Below, piece after piece: positions 1 to 6,931 of a DNA stretch of 64,000 nt. Under the pieces are notes generated by a model. That model made no database searches. It worked only from the letters and a program-made list of their open reading frames with translations, and had not been told where the DNA came from. The DNA comes from Cohnella sp. WQ 127256 (GTDB lineage: Bacteria > Bacillota > Bacilli > Paenibacillales > Paenibacillaceae): assembly GCF_024519285.1 (NCBI RefSeq), contig NZ_JAMZCY010000002.1, forward strand, positions 372,001 through 436,000, given 5' to 3'. Each line of letters begins with the position of its first letter. Position 1 is the stretch's first letter. A program made the translations under genes and the position numbers.

Positions 1-474
1 GAGCACTATGATATTCCTGTTGTCATGCTAACCGCTAAGGGACAGCTTACAGACATGGAGCAGGGTTATTTGGCGGGCACAGATGACTATATGGTGAAGC
101 CGTTTGAGCCGAAGGAACTCCTGTTCCGAATCAAAGCATTGTTACGGAGATATCGGCTAGTTTCGTCGGAAGTCATTAGGCTCGGTAATGTGAGTATCGA
201 CCGGAAAAGCTACGAGATCCGCGTTGGCGAGAAATTAGTGACGTTACCGTTGCGGGAATTCGAGCTATTGTCTCAATTGGCGAGCCAGCCGGGGCGAATC
301 TATACACGGGAGCAATTAATCCAGCTCATCTGGGGGGCTGATTATAGTGGGGATAGCCGCACGGTTGATGTTCATATTAAAAGACTACGAGAGAGGTTTG
401 TCGATCGGCAAGCCGATTTTGTTATCACGACGATTCGCGGGCTGGGGTACAAGCTTGAGGTGAAGGAAGAATGA
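1..474 (+). CDS. OmpR/PhoB-family response regulator, 5' truncated by the window
   Basis: The reading frame is open from base 1, so the true start lies outside the window; the ATG at 25 is internal (it follows the receiver strand IPVVMLTAKG). The visible part is the C-terminal third of a receiver domain, including the conserved Lys and cis-Pro of MVKPFEPKEL, followed by a winged-helix DNA-binding domain of the PhoB/OmpR type (LREFELLSQLASQPG, then DSRTVDVHIKRLRERF and the terminal hairpin IRGLGYKLE). The phosphorylated Asp is upstream of the window. The stop overlaps the start of the histidine kinase by four bases (ATGA), so the two are translationally coupled and form a cognate pair. The target genes cannot be inferred from what is visible. 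Confidence 0.95.
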   Translation, partial: EHYDIPVVMLTAKGQLTDMEQGYLAGTDDYMVKPFEPKELLFRIKALLRRYRLVSSEVIRLGNVSIDRKSYEIRVGEKLVTLPLREFELLSQLASQPGRIYTREQLIQLIWGADYSGDSRTVDVHIKRLRERFVDRQADFVITTIRGLGYKLEVKEE

Positions 475-1865
475 AAACATTATATGTTCGTATCGTCCTG
501 ACATTCATGATCGTTGCTTTCATTAGCGGAGTGATCGGCGTGTTGCTGACTAGCTTGTATTATCAGGATAAGTTAAAGCTGAATAACGAGCAAAAGATAT
601 TAGAGATGGGCAAGAGCATTCGGTCACTGTACGAGCAGGACTCCGAAATCAACCTAGAAACATATCTTACGGGTATTGCTGCGTTAGGCTTTCAAATCTA
701 TGCCGTCAATGACCACTTAGAGGGAAGGGTATATGGAGGAGCATTTAAGCATGGAAGGCTTAGCACTTCGGAGATCCAAGCAGTACTAGATGGCGAGATC
801 TATCATGGGATGAAGGAAGAGAATAGCCGGCTCCAGATTTTCTCCTTTTTCGAGAATAGTATTCGGAACACCGTCGGGATTCCTTTGCAGACAAAGGAAG
901 GTAATGCAGCTCTATTCATTCGCACGGATTTAGAGAAGCAGATAGGTGAAATTCGAATTATCGTTGCGGTGCTGCTAGGCTTTACTTTCTTAACAAGCCT
1001 CGTCCTGATTGTCATTCTAACTCGTTTCATCGTTAATCCGCTTAAAGTATTGAAGAAGGCTACACAACAAATCGTCAAAGGAAACTTCAATGTCGGCTTG
1101 GAGAAATCTTGGAAACGACAGGATGAGATCGGCGACTTAGCACATCATTTCGCGCAGATGGCGGAGTCGATCCAGCAGCTGGATCGTATGAGACAGGAGT
1201 TTGTTGCCAACGTTTCGCACGAATTTCAGACCCCGTTAACTTCAATTCAAGGCTTCGCTAGAGCCGTTCTAGATAAACAAGCTACTCCTGAGCAGTCTGA
1301 ACAATATTTGAAGATCATCGAGCAGGAGAGTAAACGGCTTTCTTCCTTAAGCAAGCAGCTCCTTAAGCTTGCTGCGTTGGATAAAGAAGATCAGCAACTA
1401 CATTTGACGAATTTTCGTCTGGATGAACAAATTCGTCAAATCATCATTATGCTGGAGTGGCAATGGTCGGATAAACAAATGAATCTGGAGCTGGAATTGC
1501 CAGAGGTATCGATAACTGCAGACTCCTCGTTGTTATACGAGGTATGGCTGAATTTGATCTCGAATAGTATTCACTTCTCTGCGCAGGGCGACACGATCAG
1601 CATTGAGATCAGAAATTACGACGCTGACACCATCATCATCGAAATCCGTGATACAGGCAGTGGTATACCTGAAACGGAACTTCCGTTTATTTTTGAACGG
1701 TTTCACAAGGCCGATAAGACCAGAAATCGTAATCGATCCTCCTCGGGCAGTGGCTTAGGCTTGTCCATCGTGCATAAGATCATTTTACTGCATCAAGGAT
1801 CTATTGAAGTTCAAAGTGAAGTTGGAAAAGGGACAAGCTTCGTCGTCTACCTCCCCCGTTTGTAA
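471..1865 (+). CDS. Membrane sensor histidine kinase (HAMP-HisKA-HATPase)
   Basis: 464 residues. An N-terminal transmembrane helix (about 7-27), an extracytoplasmic sensor region (about 30-160) and a second helix (about 163-188) are followed by HAMP (about 189-240). The HisKA dimerisation motif is FVANVSHEFQTPLTSIQGF with phospho-acceptor His250. The ATPase domain shows the N box (NLISNSIHF), G1 (DTGSGIPE), F box (FIFERFHKAD) and G2 (GSGLGLSIV). This is a complete, canonical class I kinase that should phosphorylate the regulator encoded just upstream; the ATG lies inside the regulator's stop. HEFQTP replaces the more common HELKTP and is seen in active kinases. The sensor region matches no input domain that I recognise. 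Confidence 0.95.
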   Translation: MKTLYVRIVLTFMIVAFISGVIGVLLTSLYYQDKLKLNNEQKILEMGKSIRSLYEQDSEINLETYLTGIAALGFQIYAVNDHLEGRVYGGAFKHGRLSTSEIQAVLDGEIYHGMKEENSRLQIFSFFENSIRNTVGIPLQTKEGNAALFIRTDLEKQIGEIRIIVAVLLGFTFLTSLVLIVILTRFIVNPLKVLKKATQQIVKGNFNVGLEKSWKRQDEIGDLAHHFAQMAESIQQLDRMRQEFVANVSHEFQTPLTSIQGFARAVLDKQATPEQSEQYLKIIEQESKRLSSLSKQLLKLAALDKEDQQLHLTNFRLDEQIRQIIIMLEWQWSDKQMNLELELPEVSITADSSLLYEVWLNLISNSIHFSAQGDTISIEIRNYDADTIIIEIRDTGSGIPETELPFIFERFHKADKTRNRNRSSSGSGLGLSIVHKIILLHQGSIEVQSEVGKGTSFVVYLPRL

Positions 1866-2098
1866 TGTTCGTTTAGTAATTGCACCAGCGATAATGAAGC
1901 TGGAGTCGGAAGTGTTCTAAGGAAGAAGTGGAGTCGAAAGCAATGGATTGGTTCATTTATATGATTCTATTTATCTCGCGCTCTGTGATGGAATTGAGTA
2001 TTGGACAGCAGACGAACGACTCATCAACTCAGTTAAGGTATCGGGTGCTCACATACGCTTGTTAAGTGAACATTAAATCCTTCCGATCCAAGATGTAG

Positions 2099-2104
2099 TA
2101 TAAT
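2099..2104 (+). promoter_or_regulatory. Candidate -10 box for topB
   Basis: TATAAT lies 55 bases before the TTG start of topB. No convincing -35 hexamer sits at 16-18 bases, so this may be an extended or activator-assisted promoter, or chance. The 1866-2159 spacer holds no other feature that I can support. Confidence 0.35.
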
Positions 2105-2159
2105 AATGAACGTAGCGAAAATACGCGAATTATGATTTCTGATCGGAGAGGAACGAGGC

Positions 2160-4484
2160 TTGTTGAAGACGTTGGTCATAGCGGAGAAGCCGGATATGGG
2201 CCGCAACATTGCCGCCGTCATAGAACCTAAGGCACAGAATAGGCGCTCTTACTTAGAGGGTGACAACTATATTATTACATGGGCGATTGGTCATCTCATC
2301 GGGCTGGCAGAGCCAGACTTGTATGATGATAAGTATAAGAAATGGAGATTCGGCGATCTGCCGATTATTCCAGATGACTTTAAGCTGCTTCCGAATCCAC
2401 GTACGAAGGACCAGCTCCAAGTGATTGAAGAGCTGGCTACGCGTAGCAATGCGCTCGTCAACGCATGCGATGCTGGGAGAGAAGGGCAGCATATTTTCTC
2501 CTTGATCGTGCGTCATCTTCATCTGGAGCAGCCAGTCAAGCGGTTATGGATTTCTGATCTCACGGCGGAGACAATTCGTAAAGGCTTCGATCAATTGAAG
2601 GACAATACGGAGTATGACAACTTGACGCAGGCCGCCCGGGCACGGAGCGAAGCGGATTGGCTTATCGGCATGAACGGTTCGCGTGCATTCACAACGAAGC
2701 ACAACGAATTGCTGTCCGTTGGTCGGGTGCAGACACCGGTGCTTGCGCTAATCTATGATCGCCAGAAGCAGATTGAAGCGTTCGACTCGTTGAAATTTTA
2801 CGATATTACAGGTTTGTTTGCGCAGCAGGATACCCAATATCGAGGCATTTGGCAGGGGGAGAGGCTTACCGATCCCGAGAAGGCGGAAGCCATCGCTGCT
2901 AAGGTGAAGGGGAAGACGGGGACGATTGCGAGCTACGAAGTGAAGGATACGAAAGAGTATCCTTTCAAGCTATATGACTTGACGTTACTGCAACGGGAAG
3001 CGAATGGGAAGTTCAGCTTCTCGGCGAAGAAGACGTTGGATACAGCGCAGGCGTTGTATGAGAAGCATAAAGTTATTTCATACCCGCGTACGAACTCTAA
3101 CTACGTGAACGAGCAGAACATTCCGGAAATGCACAAGATCCTCGATGCGATGCGAAGCTCGCCTGATTATGGGGATTTCGTGAAGGATGCGAATAAGAAG
3201 TTTGTTACCACGAACAACAAGAACGTATGCAATCCGTCCAAAGTCGAAGATCACCACGCGATTATGCCGACGATGAAGAAGCCGCAAGGGCTGAGTCCTG
3301 ATGAACGCAAGCTTTACGATCTGATCGTAAAGCGGTTCTTGTCTCACTTCTATCCGGCGGCTGAATATAAAGTGCATACAGTCATGACTGAGGTGGAAAA
3401 GGAAAGCTTCAAGACGACGGTAAAGCAGTTAATTTCTTTGGGCTGGAAAGTGATCTATAGTGCGGATTCGTCGCCGTCACCGAAATCAACGACGACGTCT
3501 AAGGATAACGGTAAGGATAAGGAAGATGGACCGGGCTCGGCGGAAGACGAGGAACAAGAGACGGATGCGCCTTTCGAGGTCGATCCACAGCAGCCTGTTA
3601 TCTGTAGCGATGTTGAGGTGAAGGCGAAGGAAACGCAGCCTCCGAAGCATTTTACAGAAGGTACATTGCTGAAGGCGATGGAAAGCGCGGGGAAGCAGAT
3701 CGAAGATGAAGAGCTGCGAGATGCGATGAAGGATTCGGGGCTCGGTACTCCAGCTACGCGGGCGGCAACGATTGAACGACTGAAGCAGGTCGGGTATGTG
3801 GACATGCAAGGGAAGCGAATAGTCATAACGCCTAAGGGGCGCACGGCGATTGAACTTATTCGAGGAGCGGGAGTTGAGCTGCTTACCTCCCCAGAGATGA
3901 CCGGACAATGGGAGCGACGTTTGACGGAAATTTCGCGTGGACAAGCTTCAGCGGATGCCTTCATGGGTAACGTGAAGAAGTTTACGTGGGCCATAATTGA
4001 TAAGGTTAAGCTTCAACGACCGGCTGCTAAGAATGCTTTCGCAAAACCAGAACCTCCGGCTAAAGAGGCGAAGGGTAAGAAGAAGGCGGGAACGGATGGG
4101 GATGCGGCGCCGAAGAAAGCGAGAAGCTCGGCATCATCTTCGTCAAAGGCGAAGGGAGCATCTGCAAATTCGACATCGACTGCTGGCTCGTCGCAGTCCC
4201 CTGCTCAACCAAGCACGATCGGCATCTGCCCAAGTCCGGGATGTGGTGGCCATATTTTCATGGGGCGCAAAGGCTATGGCTGTAGCCATTACAAGTCCGG
4301 CTGCGGCTTCGTTATCTGGAAGGAAAGCTTCGATCGCACGTTAACGGATACGATGGTGAAAGCCTTGATCGAGAAGGGCAAGACCGGTAAGCTAAAGTTT
4401 GGAAAAGGCGACGAAGAAGCCTATGAGGCACGAATCGTTCTGAAGAATGAAGCGACTGGTGAGCTTGAGCTGGAGCGGGTTTAG
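2160..4484 (+). CDS. topB: DNA topoisomerase III (type IA)
   Basis: 774 residues from a TTG start preceded by a GGAGAGGA ribosome site. The N-terminal Toprim domain shows LVIAEKPDMGRNIA and the acidic motif DAGREGQ (Asp104). The breakage-reunion core carries the catalytic Tyr308 in SYPRTNSNY. Type IA enzymes cut one strand through this tyrosine and relax or decatenate DNA with Mg2+. Two low-complexity stretches are notable: an acidic Ser/Asp/Glu insert near residues 440-480 inside the core, and a Lys/Ala/Ser linker near 635-685. The linker precedes a C-terminal zinc-ribbon-like module (Cys690 onward, CPSPGCGG...GCSHYKSGCGF). The gene stands alone and is followed by a strong terminator. The Toprim sequence is topB-like rather than topA-like. 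Confidence 0.95.
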   Translation: MLKTLVIAEKPDMGRNIAAVIEPKAQNRRSYLEGDNYIITWAIGHLIGLAEPDLYDDKYKKWRFGDLPIIPDDFKLLPNPRTKDQLQVIEELATRSNALVNACDAGREGQHIFSLIVRHLHLEQPVKRLWISDLTAETIRKGFDQLKDNTEYDNLTQAARARSEADWLIGMNGSRAFTTKHNELLSVGRVQTPVLALIYDRQKQIEAFDSLKFYDITGLFAQQDTQYRGIWQGERLTDPEKAEAIAAKVKGKTGTIASYEVKDTKEYPFKLYDLTLLQREANGKFSFSAKKTLDTAQALYEKHKVISYPRTNSNYVNEQNIPEMHKILDAMRSSPDYGDFVKDANKKFVTTNNKNVCNPSKVEDHHAIMPTMKKPQGLSPDERKLYDLIVKRFLSHFYPAAEYKVHTVMTEVEKESFKTTVKQLISLGWKVIYSADSSPSPKSTTTSKDNGKDKEDGPGSAEDEEQETDAPFEVDPQQPVICSDVEVKAKETQPPKHFTEGTLLKAMESAGKQIEDEELRDAMKDSGLGTPATRAATIERLKQVGYVDMQGKRIVITPKGRTAIELIRGAGVELLTSPEMTGQWERRLTEISRGQASADAFMGNVKKFTWAIIDKVKLQRPAAKNAFAKPEPPAKEAKGKKKAGTDGDAAPKKARSSASSSSKAKGASANSTSTAGSSQSPAQPSTIGICPSPGCGGHIFMGRKGYGCSHYKSGCGFVIWKESFDRTLTDTMVKALIEKGKTGKLKFGKGDEEAYEARIVLKNEATGELELERV

Positions 4485-4535
4485 ATGTAACCGCTACGCT
4501 AGCATTTCTATAGTAATAAAGAAGTCAGAAGTCAG

Positions 4536-4582
4536 AAGTCTCAAATCCCGCTTCACATATGCGGAATTATGAGACTTTTTTC
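4536..4582 (+). terminator. Intrinsic terminator after topB
   Basis: Inverted repeat with outer arms AAGTCTCA / TGAGACTT and inner arms ATCCCGC / GCGGAAT, followed by a run of T. It ends topB transcription. The stretch from here to the flavodoxin gene (about 500 bases) has no supported protein gene; it holds one copy of the dispersed repeat and a tRNA-Leu fragment. Confidence 0.85.
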
Positions 4583-4638
4583 TGGATAGGATTGAAGTAT
4601 CCGTTGATGATGCTTGGATGTTGAAGATTAATCGGGGG

Positions 4639-4667
4639 GAACTGTATCATAAGTAGGGCGAAATTTT
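4639..4667 (+). repeat. Dispersed repeat copy A (TATCATAAGTA family)
   Basis: First of five plus-strand copies of an intergenic sequence reading roughly GGTGAAACTG TATCATAAGTA GGGCGAAAATT. This copy retains the stretch from GAACTG to GCGAAATTTT. It sits between the topB terminator and the accessory genes. The other copies are near 6451, 12865, 13985 and 26078. Confidence 0.75.
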
Positions 4668-4926
4668 GATTAGCCATTGGATCAACTTGACAATATGGGG
4701 AGAACTGAAAAAATCCAATCAAAGGGGTATGCCCATGAGAAATAGAAAGTCAAAGGTGTTTCATGTTGTGATTGCTGCAAGTGAAACTGCGTGGGCAACA
4801 GTGGTTAGTGATGTGGCATCTGGGTGTGCCGGGCTGTCCTAATATTATAAGTTAATGGTGATTTTTAGAGACTCTTTAAGATGAGGGGCTTCTCCGAACA
4901 AAGGAAAAGCCACTTTAGCGTGCGCG

Positions 4927-4982
4927 ATCAGGTTCCAGCGGGCTAACCCCCCGTGGAGGTTCGAGTCCTCTCGTCTGCACCA
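4927..4982 (+). pseudogene. 3' fragment of a tRNA-Leu(CAG) gene
   Basis: The stretch reads as the 3' half of a class II tRNA: an anticodon loop with CAG at 4929-4931, a 3' anticodon-stem strand TCCAG, a long variable arm (CGGG...CCCG), a T arm GGAGG-TTCGAGT-CCTCT, an acceptor strand CGTCTGC and an encoded ACCA. The 5' half is missing: bases upstream of the loop (GCGCG) do not pair with TCCAG, and no GCAGACG acceptor strand precedes it. Such 3' fragments are what integration into a tRNA gene leaves at one end of an element. It therefore probably marks an old attachment site at the left edge of the accessory region. Confidence 0.75.
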
Positions 4983-5087
4983 TTTTAACAAATAACGGGC
5001 TCCTGAACTTGTCCTTGTGACGGTCCATGAGCTTTTTGTTTGATTGGGATTTGTAAAAATGTTGCTCTGACTTGTAGAACGTGTGAA

Positions 5088-5136
5088 CAGTAACAGGGTT
5101 CCCATCGCGCAGTGCGCAGGGGGGACCCTGTTACTG
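5088..5136 (-). other. Long hairpin overlapping the flavodoxin stop codon
   Basis: A 12-bp stem CAGTAACAGGGT / ACCCTGTTACTG with an inner GCGC-AGT-GCGC stem. It includes the TAA stop of the minus-strand flavodoxin gene. No T run follows on either strand, so it is either a mRNA 3'-end stabiliser or a weak terminator. Confidence 0.6.
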
Positions 5137-5565
5137 CGCGAACTTCTCGGCGAAAGCCTTAATCCGATCGACGAAAATCCCTTGCAACTGATCGGTGCCT
5201 TCCTTTGGTGCTTTGTAGGCTTTATAGCCTCCGAATGATTCAATGCAGAGCGCCGCTTCTCTGAGGTCGGCTGGAATATTCCTCTCGATAATCTCTTCCG
5301 TCTCCTTGGGCTTCTCGTTGCAAATAAAGTATCCCATGCCTTTCTTCAGGAACTCGTCATGATTTTTTTTGATGAAGTCCCGAATCGGCTTGTATATTTT
5401 CCCGTCTCTTACTCCCGCCCCCAGAATGATACGGTCGAATTCTCCTATGGCGGGCTTGTCCGTCTCCAAGTTGCATGTCGTGCAATTCGACAGTTGCTCC
5501 GACAATACGTTTACGCATTGCGCCGTTGCTCCGGTTTTTGTTGCGAATAGAACGAGTACAGCCAT
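5131..5565 (-). CDS. Flavodoxin-domain protein
   Basis: 144 residues. The N-terminal phosphate-binding loop FATKTGATAQCV matches the T-x-T-G-x-T FMN loop of flavodoxins, and the second loop ILGAGVRDGKI sits at the expected position. Length and pattern (KPIRDFIKKN, GYFICNEKP, FGGYK) fit the Flavodoxin_5/HemG-like group of short flavodoxins, which carry electrons to partner enzymes. It lies downstream of a MarR-type regulator on the same strand, so the two probably form an operon controlled by the operator at 6096-6130. This suggests an inducible redox response. The physiological partner is unknown; a protoporphyrinogen-oxidase role like that of HemG is possible but not shown. Confidence 0.85.
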   Translation of the reverse strand: MAVLVLFATKTGATAQCVNVLSEQLSNCTTCNLETDKPAIGEFDRIILGAGVRDGKIYKPIRDFIKKNHDEFLKKGMGYFICNEKPKETEEIIERNIPADLREAALCIESFGGYKAYKAPKEGTDQLQGIFVDRIKAFAEKFAQ

Positions 5566-5586
5566 TTTTTCTTCACCCTTATCTCG

Positions 5587-6075
5587 TTATGATTTGTTAC
5601 GCGTATTCGAATTAAGATGATGGATCTGATCCTCCAGGACCGCGCTTGCTTGGCCAAGGAACTTTGTTATGAGCGCGAGCTCTTCATCCGAGTAGAAAGA
5701 GGTTAGCTTTAGCATCTCCGCATGAAGCTGAAGATATATTCTGCTTACGTCCTCCTTATTCTCGTATAGCGGGACGATAATCACCTTGCGGCGGTCTTGC
5801 GGATCAGGCTGTCTTTGGACAAAACCGTTTTTTTCTAACCGATCGATTAACGCAGTAACGCTCCCTGTCGTGAGCCCGGTTAGCTTCGAGAGCTCGCCTG
5901 CCGTGATAGGGCCTTTCTCGTGTAAGATATCGATGGATAAGAAATCATTATTGTATAACCCGAGAGCGGTCGCGACGCTTTGCTGATAGAGCACCGTTCG
6001 AGTTCCTAAGCTTCGCATGCGCAACGTGAGATTCTCTTGCTGCACCGTAGGCTGTATTTGCCGATCACTTGACAA
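5587..6075 (-). CDS. MarR-family transcriptional regulator
   Basis: 162 residues with the MarR winged-helix: SIDILHEKGPITAGELSKLTGLTTGSVTALIDRLEKNGFVQR, followed by the wing DPQDRRKVIIVPL. The C-terminal helix forms the dimer interface. It is transcribed away from a perfect operator-like palindrome 20 bases upstream of its start and reads into the flavodoxin gene 21 bases downstream, so autoregulation and control of the flavodoxin are likely. MarR repressors of this layout usually respond to phenolic or oxidising compounds. No conserved sensing Cys is evident in the sequence. Confidence 0.9.
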   Translation of the reverse strand: MSSDRQIQPTVQQENLTLRMRSLGTRTVLYQQSVATALGLYNNDFLSIDILHEKGPITAGELSKLTGLTTGSVTALIDRLEKNGFVQRQPDPQDRRKVIIVPLYENKEDVSRIYLQLHAEMLKLTSFYSDEELALITKFLGQASAVLEDQIHHLNSNTRNKS

Positions 6076-6095
6076 CTGTCAGCCCTCCTCATAGA

Positions 6096-6130
6096 ACGTA
6101 AAGTATCTTGACAATCAAGATACTTTACGT
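6096..6130. promoter_or_regulatory. MarR operator: perfect 16-bp inverted repeat
   Basis: ACGTAAAGTATCTTGA and its exact reverse complement are separated by three bases (CAA). A second degenerate site with TCAAGATAC and ATATACTTGA half-sites follows at 6131-6159. The position immediately upstream of the MarR gene, between it and a divergent small ORF, fits an autoregulatory operator. Confidence 0.8.
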
Positions 6131-6201
6131 TCAAGATACTTTACAATCAATATACTTGATAATGCGTTATAAATCAACTTTCTTATCGGAGGGAAGCAAA
6201 G

Positions 6202-6325
6202 ATGGCAAAGGGAAATAAGTTGGGCGATCATCCCGGCGCTCATCGCGCTTGCGGCAGCTTTCTTCATGAGCAGTGAGAAGTTCGATCCGGCCTCCGAGAT
6301 GGATGAATATGTGGCTTCTCATTAA
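6202..6325 (+). pseudogene. Frameshifted small membrane-protein ORF divergent from MarR
   Basis: A GGAGG ribosome site precedes ATG 6202, which encodes MAKGNK. That frame then runs into a stop. From about 6218 the next frame encodes SWAIIPALIALAAAFF, a clear hydrophobic helix, and then MSSEKFDPASEMDEYVASH, ending at 6325. Joined across one frameshift, this is a short protein with an N-terminal membrane anchor. It looks like the start of a membrane gene divergently paired with the MarR regulator that has been broken and truncated. Confidence 0.45.
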
Positions 6326-6406
6326 TCTGGTTCCTTTAGATGGCCACATGATCTCATATCTGTCGGGCATGTTGAAGGTGTGCTGGATTTGACGCTTACG
6401 CTACAC

Positions 6407-6440
6407 ATCGAAGGCACCTAATCGGGTGCCTTCGATTTCG
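6407..6440 (+). terminator. Hairpin terminator in the 6.3-6.9 kb spacer
   Basis: Arms ATCGAAGGCACC and GGGTGCCTTCGAT with a five-base loop, followed by TTCG. It ends transcription from the MarR-divergent side. A second T-rich hairpin-like element (AAAAATGGG ... CCCATTTTTT) lies at 6551-6604. The remaining spacer to 6931 has no supported gene. Confidence 0.65.
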
Positions 6441-6450
6441 CTCTATAGAT

Positions 6451-6488
6451 GATACGGTGAACTGTATCATAAGTAGGGCGAAATATTC
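6451..6488 (+). repeat. Dispersed repeat copy B (TATCATAAGTA family)
   Basis: The copy contains GATACGGTGAACTG, then TATCATAAGTAGGGCG and AAATATT. It shares about 25 identical bases with copy A and its left part (GATACGGTGAA) with copy D. It sits directly after the hairpin at 6407. Confidence 0.8.
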
Positions 6489-6931
6489 GTAAAATATTGG
6501 GGATTTACTTTACCCGGCTCGGGTTTGGGATAATAATTCTTACTAAGTGGAAAAATGGGATCATGGCGTTGGGGCATTACTTGACGCTGTTGACCCATTT
6601 TTTATTCTTTCCGCTAGCTTTGCAATCGACTTAATGTAATGAATTCCTCAACACAAGTCTGCGCTTTTCCATCCTCGTCAAATGATGTGCCGTCTGCCAG
6701 AAGTGCGTTGCAAACGCGAACTTAAAGTTTTCTTTACATTTCATACGTGGGATAATCCACCATGATAAGATAGAATCACTATGGTATTTAGTATCACTTT
6801 TCGTAGAGTGACTAAATTAACCTGGAATCACGGCGTTCATAGCAAGGGCTGTCTTACTGTGGACAGGCAAGGGTACAGGATAATCTGCAATAGGCATTAT
6901 TAATAATCTATTTCATCAAAGAGGAAGGTAT

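Noticed and set aside
1943-2065. 40-codon plus-strand ORF in the gap before topB
   Set aside because: Weak ribosome site, no recognisable motif, and it lies where the topB promoter region should be; not supported as a gene.
3455-4344. ORFs in other frames of topB
   Set aside because: Low-complexity Arg/Ser-rich translations of the topB linkers; topB motifs are continuous across them.
4735-4842. 35-codon ORF with AAGGGG upstream
   Set aside because: No family resemblance, located in a region of gene scars; too little evidence for a real peptide.
4905-4983. Possible tmRNA 3' end
   Set aside because: The acceptor strand CGTCTGC needs GCAGACG as partner, not the GGGG start of tmRNA, and the CAG loop plus long variable arm fit tRNA-Leu.
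4845-5243. Minus-strand 132-codon ORF across the tRNA fragment
   Set aside because: Its typical REDSNLHGG stretch is the translation of tRNA sequence, and it overlaps the flavodoxin gene; spurious.
6790-6931. Possible riboswitch in the leader of the vWA/SLH gene
   Set aside because: Some paired segments can be drawn, but no conserved aptamer core (cobalamin, c-di-GMP or others) could be matched.
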